From assembly GCF_022605725.1 (NCBI RefSeq), contig NC_065555.1, positions 27,514,774 to 27,578,773 on the forward strand: a DNA stretch of 64,000 bases, in the 5' to 3' direction. This stretch comes from Anthonomus grandis grandis. Taxonomy: Eukaryota > Arthropoda > Insecta > Coleoptera > Curculionidae. Shown here piece after piece: positions 10,204 to 20,628 of this stretch. The translations under genes and the position numbers were made by a program. The notes beneath the pieces were generated by a model. That model did no database searches. It had not been told where the DNA came from and saw nothing but the letters and a program-made list of their open reading frames with translations. How positions within the stretch are numbered: the first letter of the stretch is position 1; the number at the start of each line of letters is the position of its first letter.

Positions 10204-11574
10204 CCGGGTGTCCGGAAAAAGGAGGCCAATCCGCCAGCCACATATAGGGTGGACCAAAATAATGCGACTTTCGTTATGCCATGTTTTAATTGGGCGCTCG
10301 GTATTCAATATACAGGGCGTCAAAATGAGAAATATAAAATCGTTTTTTTAAAGTAAGTCGAGTGTTTCATAACATATTAAATTAGAATTTGGTGTGAGGG
10401 GGTTTTTTGGAACGAGGAATTGAAATCCGTTCACAGATTCGCTATACCTTGCAGGGGGCGCTACCTGCGGTATATTGCATGTGTTAAAAATACCAAAACT
10501 TTTTTCCACCCATGTATAATAAAGTTCTATTAAAAAATTCTAATTATCCAATCTTTTCTTGTAAAAAAAGTATTCTTAGTAAATGTCGTTTTGAGAATCT
10601 GTTTATTAGATATCTTGATTTTAAAATCAAGATACATTTTAACAAGTTAACAAAATAAACATAAATTATTTTTCTAAATTACTTATTATAATAAAACATA
10701 GAATAATTACCCTAAATTATTTATTCTACGTGACCTCTATTCATTTGTATACACCTACGAGCCCTATTTATTAAAGAAAATCTAAGTCTTCGATATTCAC
10801 GAACTGCCGCTTCCGCATTTCCATCACAAAATCCATAACAAAAATGAATATCAGCGTATTCATTACTTGAAAAACGCATTTTTCAGAATACTTTTAACAA
10901 CACTGTTAACAATAGCAAAATTAATAAGTTAACCAACGCAATAATTTGACTTACTTAAATAATTAACTGTCATAATAAAATACAAACAAACCGTCTTTTG
11001 TTTTATGCATGCATTGCCATTATTATATTCATTATTTATTTGAATTTCCGAATCCAGATTCTTGTGTCTTTTTTAGAACCCAACAGAATAATTTAGTCTT
11101 TAATTAAATTTAGTATTTTCATTTTTTTTGTTTAATAAAACAAAAATCAGCATTTATAAAAATTTATTTTTTTACTCGCAAACAGTGTATCGTACGACAA
11201 AAAGTAAAGAGATGTTTTTTGTTTTAAATTAAACAAGGATTTCATAAAAAAAACAGTGACGCATCATTTTTTTAATTAAAATTAATTAAAATTGTATGAA
11301 GATCGGCCCGCACACACGCCACTGGTGAATAAAATTAATAATTTTTGCACAAAAAGATGCGTCTTGATTAACTGTCTAAACGTGCCAAATGTCATTAAAA
11401 TATCTAAAGTGGTTTAAGAAAAATAAAAAAAAAATTATTTTTTTAATTAGAATTTTGATACCCTGTAATTTTCTAACGAATCATTTTTCGAATATTATTT
11501 ATAATAGCAAACTTATTATTTTTTCGTTCTCCGTCGGCCATTTAATTTTCCGCCATCGAAACCGGACCACCCTG
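10204..11574 (-). mobile_element. Tc1/mariner-type element, deletion derivative
   Basis: Ends are CCGGGTGTCCGG at 10204 and, inverted, CAGGGTGGTCCGG ending at 11574, each next to TA. Inside, a minus-strand 52-codon piece encodes only the N-terminal DUF4817 helix-turn-helix (10721-10879). The catalytic domain is gone. The rest is AT-rich and uncharacterised, and may include a second insertion. Confidence 0.5.
10721..10879 (-). pseudogene. N-terminal DUF4817 piece of a mariner-type transposase
   Basis: Reads MRFSSNEYADIHFCYGFCDG then NAEAAVREYRRLRFSLINRA and stops at GHVE. The MxFSxxEYADI...YGxxxGNAxxAVREYRRRFP pattern is the N-terminal helix-turn-helix of this transposase group. The catalytic DDE part is missing. 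Confidence 0.65.
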
Positions 11575-11871
11575 TATATTACGGTAATTAACCAATTTAC
11601 AAAATAAATATAGTATATTAAATATTCAATAAAATAAGATTTTATATCGCAATAAACAGGGACGGACCGAAGCGAAATTATTGGGGAGGGATATAATAAA
11701 ATTTTGCCAACAAAAAAAAATTGTCTTAAGTCATTCATTGGACATTATGTTTTAAAATATAGGATTAATAACAAAAATTTTAAAAATAGAATAATGTAAT
11801 CCTTTATGCTAAAATAAACGTCTTGCCTAGTTATTATACAAAATACAAATAGAAATTAAAATTATAATACT

Positions 11872-12690
11872 TTAAACATTAGTTTGCGTAACTCTTATTC
11901 TACGGTTTTTGAGCTTGCACAATGCTGACATAATTTTAGATATATTGATATTGTCTGTACTATCTTTTTCGCATTTAAGGGCCATCAAAGAGTTAAGCCG
12001 TTGGTTTCCCATTTGAGTCCGTAGAGCATTTTTTACAAATTTTAATGAACTATTGGAACGTTCATTTTTTGCAACTGAAAATCCAGCAGTATAAATAAAT
12101 TGACATAACTGGAAGGTTAATATTAATGGGTCCTTCCGTTGTACTGCCACTTCCATAACGTCATGCATAGAGCTTACACTTTTTTGTCTGCATAACTCAA
12201 AAAAAATTTTGAGCTCGCCCTGCAGTGCATAAGGGTCTGGCTTGTTGCAAGGATACATTGCTAGAACTAGATTTATGTATTCCCTAGAAAGATTTTCATT
12301 AGACAATGGCAAAGAAAATAGTTTTATTATTGGACGAAGGTTTTCTATGACATCATTTAAATTTGTTTGTAAAAATGTGATTAAAACATCCAAAACACAA
12401 ATAAATTCTTTTTTAAAATATCCGTACATATCAAAAGACGTTGTGTTTTGATTGTTTTCATCGATTTTTTTTGGTATAATTCGCCGCCTATGATTGATTT
12501 TTTGATATCATCTTGGGGTGAAATGTTTGCTTTACATGCGAATTGTTTCGCTGCGTCAATCAGGTCACGTAATTCTTTATCATTGTTCCGGATTCTTTGG
12601 AGAATATTGGCAGTGGTTTTAATTTCTTCTACAGCATCTACAACGTTAAGCCTTTCCGATGTCATCTGGGTTGAAATTGATACGTAGGTC
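11872..12690 (-). pseudogene. hAT-type transposase C-terminal fragment
   Basis: Two overlapping minus-strand frames. The upstream one holds MTSERLNVVDAVEEIKTTAN and LQRIRNNDKELRDLIDAAKQ, like the alpha-helical region of zinc-finger/ZMYM-type hAT proteins. The downstream one ends with SVAKNERSNSSLKFVKNALR and TQMGNQRLNSLMALKCEKD, the hAT C-terminal dimerisation motif (usual form SAERSFSALKRIKTYLR). A frameshift near 12400-12430 separates them. No catalytic N-terminal part or TIRs were found. Confidence 0.75.
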
Positions 12691-12989
12691 TCGCACAGAG
12701 CCGGTCTTACTTATAATTTTAAGTAAATGGTCGATAATATTGACAATAGTTTGCCGAATTTTATATCGGGGCCTTTAGAGGATAGCTTTTCTGTATTTTT
12801 TTTTTATATGATTTGTGATTTTTATTTCTTTTTATAAGTTTTAAAATCTTTTACAGTTCTGACACGGAGCCTGCAAACCCGGTAGTAGATATTATTTATA
12901 CTCAACCTAAAAAAACGGTAAAACAGTAATTTTACTTTAAATGAAAAAAAAAATCGTAAACTATTAAATTATATCCGAAACGGAAAAAA

Positions 12990-13127
12990 GTATTTGTTGC
13001 CGACTTTGATAAAGCCGCAATTAGAAGAACATTACACACTTTTTTTAGAAATAAGTTACCTACAGTAGATAAAATTAATAATACACTGAAACAACACTTA
13101 TTATTGCCTAATAGTTTTTTTTTTTAA
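12990..13127 (+). pseudogene. N-terminal scrap of another DDE_3-type transposase
   Basis: Reads VFVADFDKAAIRRTLHTFFR then NKLPTVDKINNTLKQ before running off frame in an 11-T tract. The pattern DFD-IRR-HxFY-PT-K is the linker of an IS630/Tc1-like transposase family common in arthropods. Only about 45 codons remain. Confidence 0.45.
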
Positions 13128-13260
13128 ATTGAGTGATATTTTCTGGTTGCGCTATTAAAACAAATAAACGAGATCCGATGAATTCGATTTTTTAGAAGTT
13201 GGCAAAACCAAAAATGTTCTAAATGTAATTTTTGCCAACATGCCAACAGCTCAAATTATT

Positions 13261-13274
13261 GGGGGGGGGGGGGG
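13261..13274. repeat. G14 homopolymer at a breakpoint
   Basis: Fourteen consecutive G bases in a sequence otherwise about two-thirds A+T, exactly where the reverse transcriptase frame at 13275-13634 is cut off. Confidence 0.9.
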
Positions 13275-14250
13275 TGACAATTTTGTAACCAGAAGAGAAT
13301 GATTAACCCTGTCAAAGGCCTCGGAAAAGTCAGCATATATGGAATCAACCGACATACCATTCTCCAAGGCCCCCGACAAAGCTGTTTGGTAAAGCAACAA
13401 ATTAGTGGTAATGGACCTACCCCTGACAAACCCATGCTGCTTAGTTGAGATTATGTTTTTAAATTTCTCTGATAAAAAATCTGTGACCAAACTTTCAAGA
13501 ACCTTTGCGAAGTGACAAGCCAGAGAAACAGGACGATAGTTTTTCACATCATCCCTCTGATCAGTATTCTTAAATATAGGAGTCAAATAATTTAACTTCC
13601 ATGAGGTTGGAAAAATACCTGTCTTGAAAGACAAATTATAAATCAGCCGTAGTGGACGCGTCTTAAAGCAAAAGCACAGTGTTTTATGAAGACAACTGGA
13701 ACACAGTCAGGCCCAGGGCCCTTATTAACATTGACATTGGTTAACTTTTCAAAAACTTCCGATATTGTGTATGCACATGCATTTCATCAATATCAAAAGA
13801 ACATGCAATATCAGGCTGAGTAAATTCTTAAACATCAAATTCATCAGGAGAGTAGACTGAAGAAAAATATTGTGCAAATAAAGATGCTATTTCATGGCCA
13901 TTTTCACCTGCTGCATCTAAATATTTCACAGTAGATGGAATACTGTTATTTTGTGTCTTATCTCTTATATATTTCCAGAAATATTTAGGATCACTGGAAA
14001 TAGAAGATTGGCTTTGCTCAATATAGTTTGAGTAGCACTGATCGGCCTGATTTTTACAGATTGCTCTAAGATTACTGAACATTTCATAGTCTTCAACGGC
14101 CTTAAACTTTTGATATGTTGTATTTGCCAATATTTTTTGCAAGACATTTGATTTCATTTCTGCGCTGAACCATATTGGAAACTTGAATTTATTGTTAATT
14201 TTTATGATAGGTACAAAATAGGTGAGAGCGTTGCCCAATGCATTATACAC
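13275..14250 (-). pseudogene. Non-LTR reverse transcriptase fragment
   Basis: The upstream minus-strand frame (13828-14250) has the endonuclease-RT linker (FPIWFSAEMKSN, DPKYFWKYIRDKT). The second (13251-13634) has SWKLNYLTPIFKN, NYRPVSLACHFAKVLE, KQHGFVRGRSITTNL and IYADFSEAFDRVNH, RT blocks 1-4. It ends at the G14 tract before the catalytic F-A-D-D box. A break at 13635-13830 shifts the frame. It resembles R1/LOA/I-like more than the Jockey-like copies elsewhere. Confidence 0.75.
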
Positions 14251-14614
14251 TCTATTCTTATCTAAATTGTTACAATCTTATTGTGGAAAATTCCACAACA
14301 AAGAATTTAATTTTTAATTTAAAAGGTTATTTTTAAACAGGCGGAACTTATCAAACACTTTATTGAGAATAGAAGTATTTTTCTTCAGTTCGGAGAATTT
14401 GCCCCCGGCACCAAATGCAGGGAGAGTAAGCATTCGGACGTGATTGGCTAGTTCGGTGACAAAGCGGGAAAAAATAACGCGATATTTAATTTGAGTAGAT
14501 ATAGATCGATGATGAGACAGAGAGTACAGGGTTCGCATTCTCCACTACTTTTTTTTTGGCCGTACTAGTATTTTTGAACGATTCTGAATTTGTGTTTGTT
14601 GAAATATCACTTTG
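14251..14614. other. Unassigned stretch in intron 3
   Basis: A 74-codon minus-strand frame (14314-14538) shows no recognisable motif. GTGGAAAATTCCAC at 14282-14295 is a perfect 14-bp palindrome. Confidence 0.4.
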
Positions 14615-14900
14615 CTAAAATAAATACAGTTCACTCATACAATAAATTGTGTGCCTAAGTAAACAATTGGCCCAAATCTCATAGATCCCGGACTTTTCAT
14701 TGGTCTTCATTTTATCTTTTGGGTTTCCTAACAGATTTCTTAACTTAGTCAAACTGTGATAGACCATTCTAAGGCCTAAATCTTTAAAAACACTATCAAC
14801 GCCTTGTGTCAAGCAGTACTGTAACGAAAGTTTGCTTATTTTCAACTTTTTGAAATATAGTAGAGTTTTTAAGATTAACTTTAAACTTATATCTTTTTTA
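14615..14900 (-). pseudogene. Penelope-like element fragment, start of GIY-YIG domain
   Basis: The minus-strand frame reads VFKDLGLRMVYHSLTKLRNL then LGNPKDKMKTNEKSGIYEIW. This is the region between RT and GIY-YIG endonuclease in Penelope-like elements (N-L-G-xKDK-xxxxSGIYEI-C-DC-YIG). The frame is then lost before the YIG motif. Confidence 0.6.
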
Positions 14901-15489
14901 ATCAGCTTATTAATATTTATATCATCATTAACCCTAGCAATTATTTTTTTTTTTTTTATTAAATCTGTTACTAGTTAATGAAAGGAAATGAAGCCAAACG
15001 ATGTACTAAGAAATGCATGCCATAGCCATTTTATGTTGAAAAAAATGGTTAGAGTCATCAGTTATGTATCAAAAAGTATTTGTTTCTTTTCTATAAATAT
15101 CAAATTCGAACGGATTATTAATGGAAGTTGGTTATTTGTTTCTTGTTCGAAGGTAAATTTATTGGATGGTCCTGTGCTCTGCTACAAAGGGAGAGAGTTG
15201 TTCAGAATACGAATTTTGTAACATGCAAAGTTTTATTAATTTATTTATTTCTCGGATATTACCGAAACTATTATTTTCCAAAAGTTCAATAAGATATTAA
15301 AGTTTTCGAGTTTCGGGTATAGGAATGCTTGCAAACAAAGAAGATACTCGTACATTGAAAAAAACAAGAATTTTATCTTCACTTAAAATTAAATTGATGT
15401 CTTTTGAAATAACTGTTTACTGTTTTCGACTGAAAAACATTCATCAGGCAATTTTAAGGTGTCAAATTGCTTTACCAAGTTGGATATAC
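14901..15489. other. Unassigned AT-rich stretch in intron 3
   Basis: Short open frames at 14988-15221 and 15325-15591 have no family motif and amino acid compositions typical of random AT-rich DNA. Confidence 0.4.
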
Positions 15490-16033
15490 AATACGCGGGT
15501 GCATGTGAAAAAGGTGTTATGTCATTTTTTTGTCAAAACTGGTTTATGTCAGAAGCCGAATTTAAAAACCCTCCTTTACGTATGGGAATAACGAACTAAG
15601 TCATTATACACGCGTAAGTCCATTTTTTTTCAATGTGTCTAACGAGATAAGTTACACTTTTATCGTGTAAAATGCTCTATGTCAGACATACTACAAATGC
15701 ATTTTAGTTTTTTTGCAATCACGCGTGAAAAGGGATTTAAGTCAAACATATCTGCTGCCATACATTAGCGACACTTTTGCGGATTTTTATAAAAATTTGA
15801 CCACCACCAAAGACAAAAATGCTGATACATATCCTGATGCAAGTTCAGATGAATCAAGTGATGAGTAATATTTTATTCCTCTTAAAATAATTTGAATATG
15901 TTCTTTGTTTTAAAATTAAATGCTTTTAAGTTGAAGAAATAGTCCATTGCTTGAATTGGAGTTTAAAGTTAAGGTAAGTAAAACTCTTTAAGTCTTCTTC
16001 CAATATTTAATAAATTTAGAAAAATTTATATAT

Positions 16034-16079
16034 ATTCTCTACATGTTTCGAGAGTGTAAACTCTCATCTTCAGGAGAAT
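16034..16079 (-). ncRNA. Hammerhead-like ribozyme motif A
   Basis: On the minus strand: stem I ATTCTC, core CTGAAGA, a U, stem II GAGAGT/ACTCTC with a 4-nt loop, core GAAA, a short self-complementary stem III (CATG), cleavage triplet GTA, then GAGAAT closing stem I perfectly. Core bases fit CUGANGA...GAAA...NUH. Very short stem III is typical of the Penelope-type class, which is thought to act as dimers. Confidence 0.65.
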
Positions 16080-16183
16080 AACTACAAAAGTAATGGTCTT
16101 AAACTAAGTACAAACGCAAAATGATGGAAACCTACCCTTGCACTGACATTTTCGCAATAATTCTAAATAACCTTATGTTAAAC

Positions 16184-16312
16184 CATATAGATTACCTTTT
16201 TCACAAAAAGATGAAATACATAAAAAAGTAACTAAAATGTGCCAAGATGGTATAGTTAAAAGGGCACAAAGTGAATGGAATTCTCCAGTTTTATTGGTTC
16301 CAAAAATAGAAA
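16184..16312 (+). pseudogene. Ty3/gypsy reverse transcriptase N-terminal scrap
   Basis: Reads PYRLPFSQKDEIHKKVTKMC then QDGIVKRAQSEWNSPVLLVP, the conserved start of gypsy RT (PYR-P-----EI---V--ML--GII--S-SPWASPVVLV). It ends where hammerhead arm B begins. It lies between the two inverted hammerhead arms. Confidence 0.75.
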
Positions 16313-16354
16313 CTGAAGATGAGGGTTTACACGCTCGAAACATATGTAGAGAAT
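16313..16354 (+). ncRNA. Hammerhead-like ribozyme motif B, degenerate
   Basis: Plus strand: CTGAAGA, U, stem II GAGGGT/ACGCTC with one mismatch, GAAA, stem III CATATG, GTA, GAGAAT. The 5' strand of stem I is replaced by gypsy-derived AATAGAAA, so stem I cannot form well. It is an inverted copy of motif A and probably inactive. Confidence 0.5.
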
Positions 16355-16758
16355 ATATATATAAATTTTTCTAAATTTATTAAACATTGGAGGACAACCT
16401 AAATAGTTTTACTTACCTTAAATGCTTTTGTTGGTACATTCGTTATATACATTTTAAATTCGTACATTGTTACATGTTATATTCGATACTTTATTTTTTT
16501 TATTGTGTAAAAAGAGTTATGTCAAAATTTTAAGAAATCTAAATGTTGTAAGTCAAAAAAATTGTGAATACTATTTTATACCAAACACTAGAAAAGTTTA
16601 TTTACTTTACAATAAAAATGCTCCTTTTATTCTACTTGATTCTAAGCAAAAAAAAAATATATGTTTAAAATTTTAGTCACAGCCCAAAATAACACTTCAA
16701 GTGCGAATTACTCAAATTCGCTATTTTTGACATACAACTTTTTTCCCATGCACCCGCG

Positions 16759-16972
16759 AATAGTAGAGACAATTGGTCTCATTTTATTGCTAGGCTTATA
16801 GATTTTTGGTAAACAATATAATTCTGGAACTGTTTCCATACACAATATTAACATCGTTAGCGAAACACGTGTCAAAAATAAAACAAAAAGTTTTAGTTAG
16901 TGGTAAAACTGTTTTGTGATTTAAATTAACAACTGTTTTTTTTGTGATGCTAAAAAGTATTTTACATTTCAG
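16759..16972. other. Intron 3 end before exon 4
   Basis: AT-rich sequence leading to the pyrimidine-rich acceptor TTTACATTTCAG at 16961-16972. No other feature seen. Confidence 0.5.
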
Positions 16973-17117
16973 ATAGTATTTTTTCTATTATCGATGTGCC
17001 TTTTCTGCATGGTGGCCTGCGGCATCTGGGAGTCGCTTGTGGGCCGCTACTTCCAGACCTTCCTACCTTGGGATACGCTGGTTCCTTCAGAGCCGTTAGG
17101 AGGAGCCACAATCATAG
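16973..17117 (+). CDS. ATP8B: ATP8B-like exon 4 (transmembrane segment M3)
   Basis: Encodes IVFFLLSMCLFCMVACGIWE, a hydrophobic M3 helix, then SLVGRYFQTFLPWDTLVPSE and PLGGATII. Acceptor ATTTCAG, donor ATAG|GTACAT, ends in phase 1. The intron that follows is only 58 nt. Confidence 0.93.
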
Positions 17118-17175
17118 GTACATAAATTAAAATATTGACCAAGAACTTAAAAAAAAAACATTTAATTTGTTTCAG

Positions 17176-17358
17176 CTCTGCTTGTATTTTTTTCATACGC
17201 AATAGTACTAAACACGGTAGTGCCGATTTCGTTGTACGTTTCCGTAGAAGTGATTCGGTTCGTCCAAAGTTTCTTAATCAATTGGGACGAGCAGATGTAC
17301 TATAAAAAATATAATGCATATGCTAAGGCGCGCACCACAACGTTAAATGAAGAATTAG
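17176..17358 (+). CDS. ATP8B: ATP8B-like exon 5 (M4 with the PISL motif)
   Basis: Encodes LLVFFSYAIVLNTVVPISLY followed by VSVEVIRFVQSFLINWDEQM. PISL in M4 replaces the PEGL of ion-pumping P-type ATPases and is a flippase signature; its Ile gates lipid passage in characterised flippases. It ends LNEELG across the splice (phase 1). Acceptor TTTCAG, donor TTAG|GTATGT. Confidence 0.94.
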
Positions 17359-17691
17359 GTATGTTTTTTTAGGTTAGAAATACAGGTTGATATATTTAAC
17401 TTTTTAGTTTTTTTGCCTTGATCACTTTTTCAAGGGTATTTCAAATTTAACTTTTTTCACTTTAATAGAAATGTACATATATGTTTTCTTAGAACTTTAT
17501 TGAACGGAGGAAAAGAAACTAACTAAAAAAGCAGTGTAGAGAAAATGAAAGACATCGATAAACCCCACCAATTTTTGTGATATGTTAATTGGAAGAGCGG
17601 ATTATAATTTTTAGGTGAAGCTAATGTATACATGTTGTTTGATTTTGGGACATCTGTTTGGCATTCTTCGAACTAAATTGTCAATGTTGTT

Positions 17692-18516
17692 GTGCTTTAT
17701 TTATTAAGGACATGTGAAAATTTAGTAATAGAAACTTCAATTTCCTTAATTCAAAATGGCCACTTACGTCAACCTGAACCATACAGTTCTGAAGTCCATT
17801 TTAGCCACTTACTATTAAATAGTAATATTACCGAACTAACCAGTTACAGAGAAAACGAGGAACCATCGACCCTCGACTTATTATTAGCAAACGAAGAATC
17901 TCATGTTTGCAATATTGAAATCAATTGAGTCCAATTTCTATATTATCTACCCTCTCCAAGATAGTTGAAAAACTTGCAAAAATCAGAATTTTGTCTTTTT
18001 TTGCAACATAATTGCATTTTATCTGCAAATCAGTTTGGATTTCAAACGGGAAAAGGGACTCATGACGCTGTTTTCGGCTTTTTGGAGAGTGTCTATGTGT
18101 CCTTAAATTCTGGAGAGTCCGCGGCGGCAGTGTTTTGCGATTTATCCAAGGCATTTGATTGTGTAGATCATGGAATACTGCTGTCTAAGCTCAATAATTA
18201 TGGCTTTAGAGGTATGGCATTGCAATGGCTAGAATCCTATCTGTCTAATCGTACCTAAAGAGTTACAGTATCTGGATGTTTATCCGATTCCAGATCCCTT
18301 AAAACTGGAGTACCTCGGGGTTCAGTGTTAGGACCACTATTATTTTTGCTCTATGTAAATGATTGGAGTTCATTAAAACTGCAGGGCAAAGTGGTTCAGT
18401 TTGCTGATGATACCATCATTTTCCAGGAATCATAGAAATTCTGATAATGTTAGAGCCCAGGTTTTTAAGGATCTTAAGATTTTATCGAGTGGTGTGCTGC
18501 AAACAGGCTTGTATTT
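17692..18516 (+). pseudogene. Endonuclease end and RT core of non-LTR B
   Basis: Endonuclease motifs LTSYRENEEPSTLDLLLANE, then an internal deletion. RT motifs IVEKLAKIRILSF, SANQFGFQTGKGTHDAV, VFCDLSKAFDCVDHGIL, TGVPRGSVLGPLLFLLYVND and the intact catalytic box FADDTIIF follow. In-frame stops at SNRT* and after FQES show it is dead. It ends mid-word at NRLVFN, where the minus-strand element was inserted. Confidence 0.75.
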
Positions 18517-20393
18517 AATAATAATAATAAACGTCTTTTATTTAACAAACAAATAGTTTACAGTTGTGATTATTATACATACATTTCTATAGAGATATAA
18601 GAGAGGCGAAGTCTAGCCATGTGGCTACTCTTACTTAACCTACCTAATCCCTTTGAAGTGAAAATAAAACAATATCATGCAACTTATTAGCGAATAGCTC
18701 TTTAAATGTACGCACATATTGTAGAAAGAAAAGAAAAGTTACTTAAAGAATTATTATACACAACGACAAACTGTGCGATACAAAAGACCGTAATATAGCT
18801 TTATCCAGTAGCAGGTAGAGATTTTCTTTAAAAAGTAGATAGTTATATTTTGAAATAATTTTAAAGCCTAGTCTAGTTCAGCATACAATGCCAATACCTG
18901 TTTATAAATTCTTCAAATATATTATAAGGTTGGTTTATTACACAAGTCTGATACACTTTTCCTGGTTATTCTCCCATTTTTTCTAATTTACCCCTTTATT
19001 TTTTTTATTAAGTATTGCCTCAACATGCTCATTTTAGGTGTCTTTTTGTCTTTAGTAAGAAAGAAAGAAAAAAATCCTTTCTTATTCATGGCGAATTTGT
19101 TGATTAAATAAAAACAAACGTATTTTGTATTTAAATTTGTTAATATTAAATATTTTAAAATTATCAGGTATGGAATTATATAAGGTGATTGCATTATATG
19201 AAAAGGATCTTTTATACATAGATGTTTTATGTAACGGGATGGAGAATTTGTTTTTGTTTCTAATATTTTGTCCATGCATGCTTGTCCTTGGCAGAAATTT
19301 ATTTTCAAGAGTATTCGAGGTGTTAGTGGTATTGAGAAGCTTATGCACAAAATTTGAAAGATGTAGTTTTCTACGGCTTTCCATATTTAGCCAGTTAGAT
19401 TCTACAATTTTATGAGTAATATGGTCATGCTTCCTAATTCCGTATATCAATCGACAGCATGCGTTCTGTACCCTTTGTATTTTTTGTTTATCGAGAGCAG
19501 TAAGACATGGACCGTATATAAAGTCACCATAGTTGAAATGTGAGAGTACTAATGTGTCGCATAAACTTTTTTTCAACGAGTAGTTAAGAATGTGCCGATT
19601 ATTATATAATAATTTCAGCGCACAGAAGCTTTTTCTTGTTATATTCTGAACGTGTGCACTAAATCTGAGATCTTCGTCGATAGTTAAGCCAAGATTTTTT
19701 GCGCTGGATACAAATTTTAATGTAGTATCATTTATTTTTAATTTTAAGTTATTTTTAATAGAGTTTCTTTTGATATTGCTGCCAATACATAATAGTTTAG
19801 TTTTGTCAGAATTTAAATTTAGGTTATGTTCGGCAGATAATTCTTTAATTACCTGAAGATCAGCGTTTATTTTATCGACCATTTCTTGCGATTTGTTATA
19901 ATCAAAAAAAACATAGATTTGTGTGTCATCCGCGTATGCTTGTGTTTTACAGTATTTAGGTGCGAGAAGTATATCAATAGTGTAAATAATAAATAGAAGG
20001 GGTGATAAAATAGCTCCTTGTGGCACACCCGACAGAACATCCAATGTATTCGACGTAATATTGTTATAGACCACCTTTTGCGACCGTTTGCTTAGAAATG
20101 AATTAATTAATTGAACAGAGTCCGCGTCGAACTCATAATATTTTAGCTTAGCTAATAGGAGACGGTGATCCAGAGTATCAAAGGCCTTGGAGAAGTCTAG
20201 AAGTACCAAAATATTTATGTAGCCTTCATCGCAGGCCCTGAATATATCATCAAGCACAGATGCTAAAGCAGATACTGTACTAAAATTCTCTCGAAATCCA
20301 CATTGATTATCAGGCAGGATTTTATTAACAGTGAAATAAGTGAATATTTGGTTATAAAGGATTCGCTCAAAAATTTTTGAATTTAATGTGGGC
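18517..20393 (-). mobile_element. Non-LTR retrotransposon C, 5'-truncated, inserted in element B
   Basis: An (AAT)n tail at 18517-18531 is followed on the minus strand by a 3' UTR of about 550 bp (with GGCTAGACTTCGCC) and an open RT frame (19082-20395). It is truncated in the early RT, so no endonuclease is present. Its 3' UTR shares the strings AATAAAAGACG and GGCTAGACTTCGCCT with element G (54090-62447), so both belong to one family. Confidence 0.85.
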
Positions 20394-20395
20394 AA
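19082..20395 (-). CDS. Reverse transcriptase of element C, open but 5'-truncated
   Basis: 437 codons without a stop. Landmarks: LPTLNSKIFERILYNQ, DNQCGFRENFSTVSAL, VLLDFSKAFDTLDHRLL, SGVPQGAILSPLLFIIYTID and the catalytic QAYADDTQIYVF with intact Y-A-D-D. Then come SDKTKLLCIGS, NLGLTIDEDLRFSAHV and LVLSHFNYGDFIYGPCL. It is homologous to the 700-codon frame at 48906-51008. The apparent start is an internal TTG/ATG. A truncated insertion like this is not expected to be autonomous. Confidence 0.85.
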   Translation of the reverse strand: MPTLNSKIFERILYNQIFTYFTVNKILPDNQCGFRENFSTVSALASVLDDIFRACDEGYINILVLLDFSKAFDTLDHRLLLAKLKYYEFDADSVQLINSFLSKRSQKVVYNNITSNTLDVLSGVPQGAILSPLLFIIYTIDILLAPKYCKTQAYADDTQIYVFFDYNKSQEMVDKINADLQVIKELSAEHNLNLNSDKTKLLCIGSNIKRNSIKNNLKLKINDTTLKFVSSAKNLGLTIDEDLRFSAHVQNITRKSFCALKLLYNNRHILNYSLKKSLCDTLVLSHFNYGDFIYGPCLTALDKQKIQRVQNACCRLIYGIRKHDHITHKIVESNWLNMESRRKLHLSNFVHKLLNTTNTSNTLENKFLPRTSMHGQNIRNKNKFSIPLHKTSMYKRSFSYNAITLYNSIPDNFKIFNINKFKYKIRLFLFNQQIRHE

Positions 20396-20625
20396 AACTT
20401 TTATTATGGGATTTAAGTGTGACGTTCAGAGCCTTATGTTTAGTGAAAACTCCCCCTTGCAATACAAAGAAAGCTGTAAGATCCTTGGTATTACCATTGA
20501 TGGTCGCCGTCGCTTCGAAGATCATATCCTAAATTGTGCATCAAAATAATCCTCTGGATACTTTGCAGTAAGAATGGCGGGGCATAAGCTGGGAGGGGTA
20601 GTTACACGTTCAGTGTACTTTTCTC
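20394..20625 (+). pseudogene. Element B, RT middle fragment
   Basis: Continues element B after insertion C: KTFIMGFKCDVQSLMFSENS then CKILGITIDGRRRFEDHIL, the block following the catalytic site. It ends at GVVTRSVYFSL, where the Harbinger element begins. Confidence 0.7.
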
Positions 20626-20628
20626 TTA

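Larger units (their letters stand above)
15928..16417. mobile_element. 490-bp insertion with inverted hammerhead motifs, 12-bp target duplication
   Basis: Exact 12-bp direct repeats TTAAATGCTTTT flank it at 15916-15927 and 16418-16429. Inside are two roughly 105-bp inverted arms (15971-16073 and 16313-16421), each carrying a hammerhead-like core, and between them a Ty3/gypsy RT scrap (16184-16312). Hammerheads and variable-length target duplications are known from Penelope-like elements and retrozymes. No Penelope coding sequence is present, so it would be a non-autonomous unit. Confidence 0.6.
15493..16758. mobile_element. Unclassified TIR element with subterminal TGTCA/AGTCA repeats
   Basis: Inverted ends of about 32 bp: CGCGGGTGCATG...GTTATGTCA at 15493-15524 and its complement TGACATACAAC...CATGCACCCGCG at 16728-16758. 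Between them the words TTATGTCA, TTAAGTCA, CTAAGTCA and GTAAGTCA recur near 15517, 15543, 15595, 15614, 15670, 15735, 16517 and 16546. A plus-strand frame ending DASSDESSDE at about 15867 could be the tail of its own protein. A 490-bp hammerhead-bearing unit is inserted at 15928-16417. True ends may lie outside these coordinates. Confidence 0.45.
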
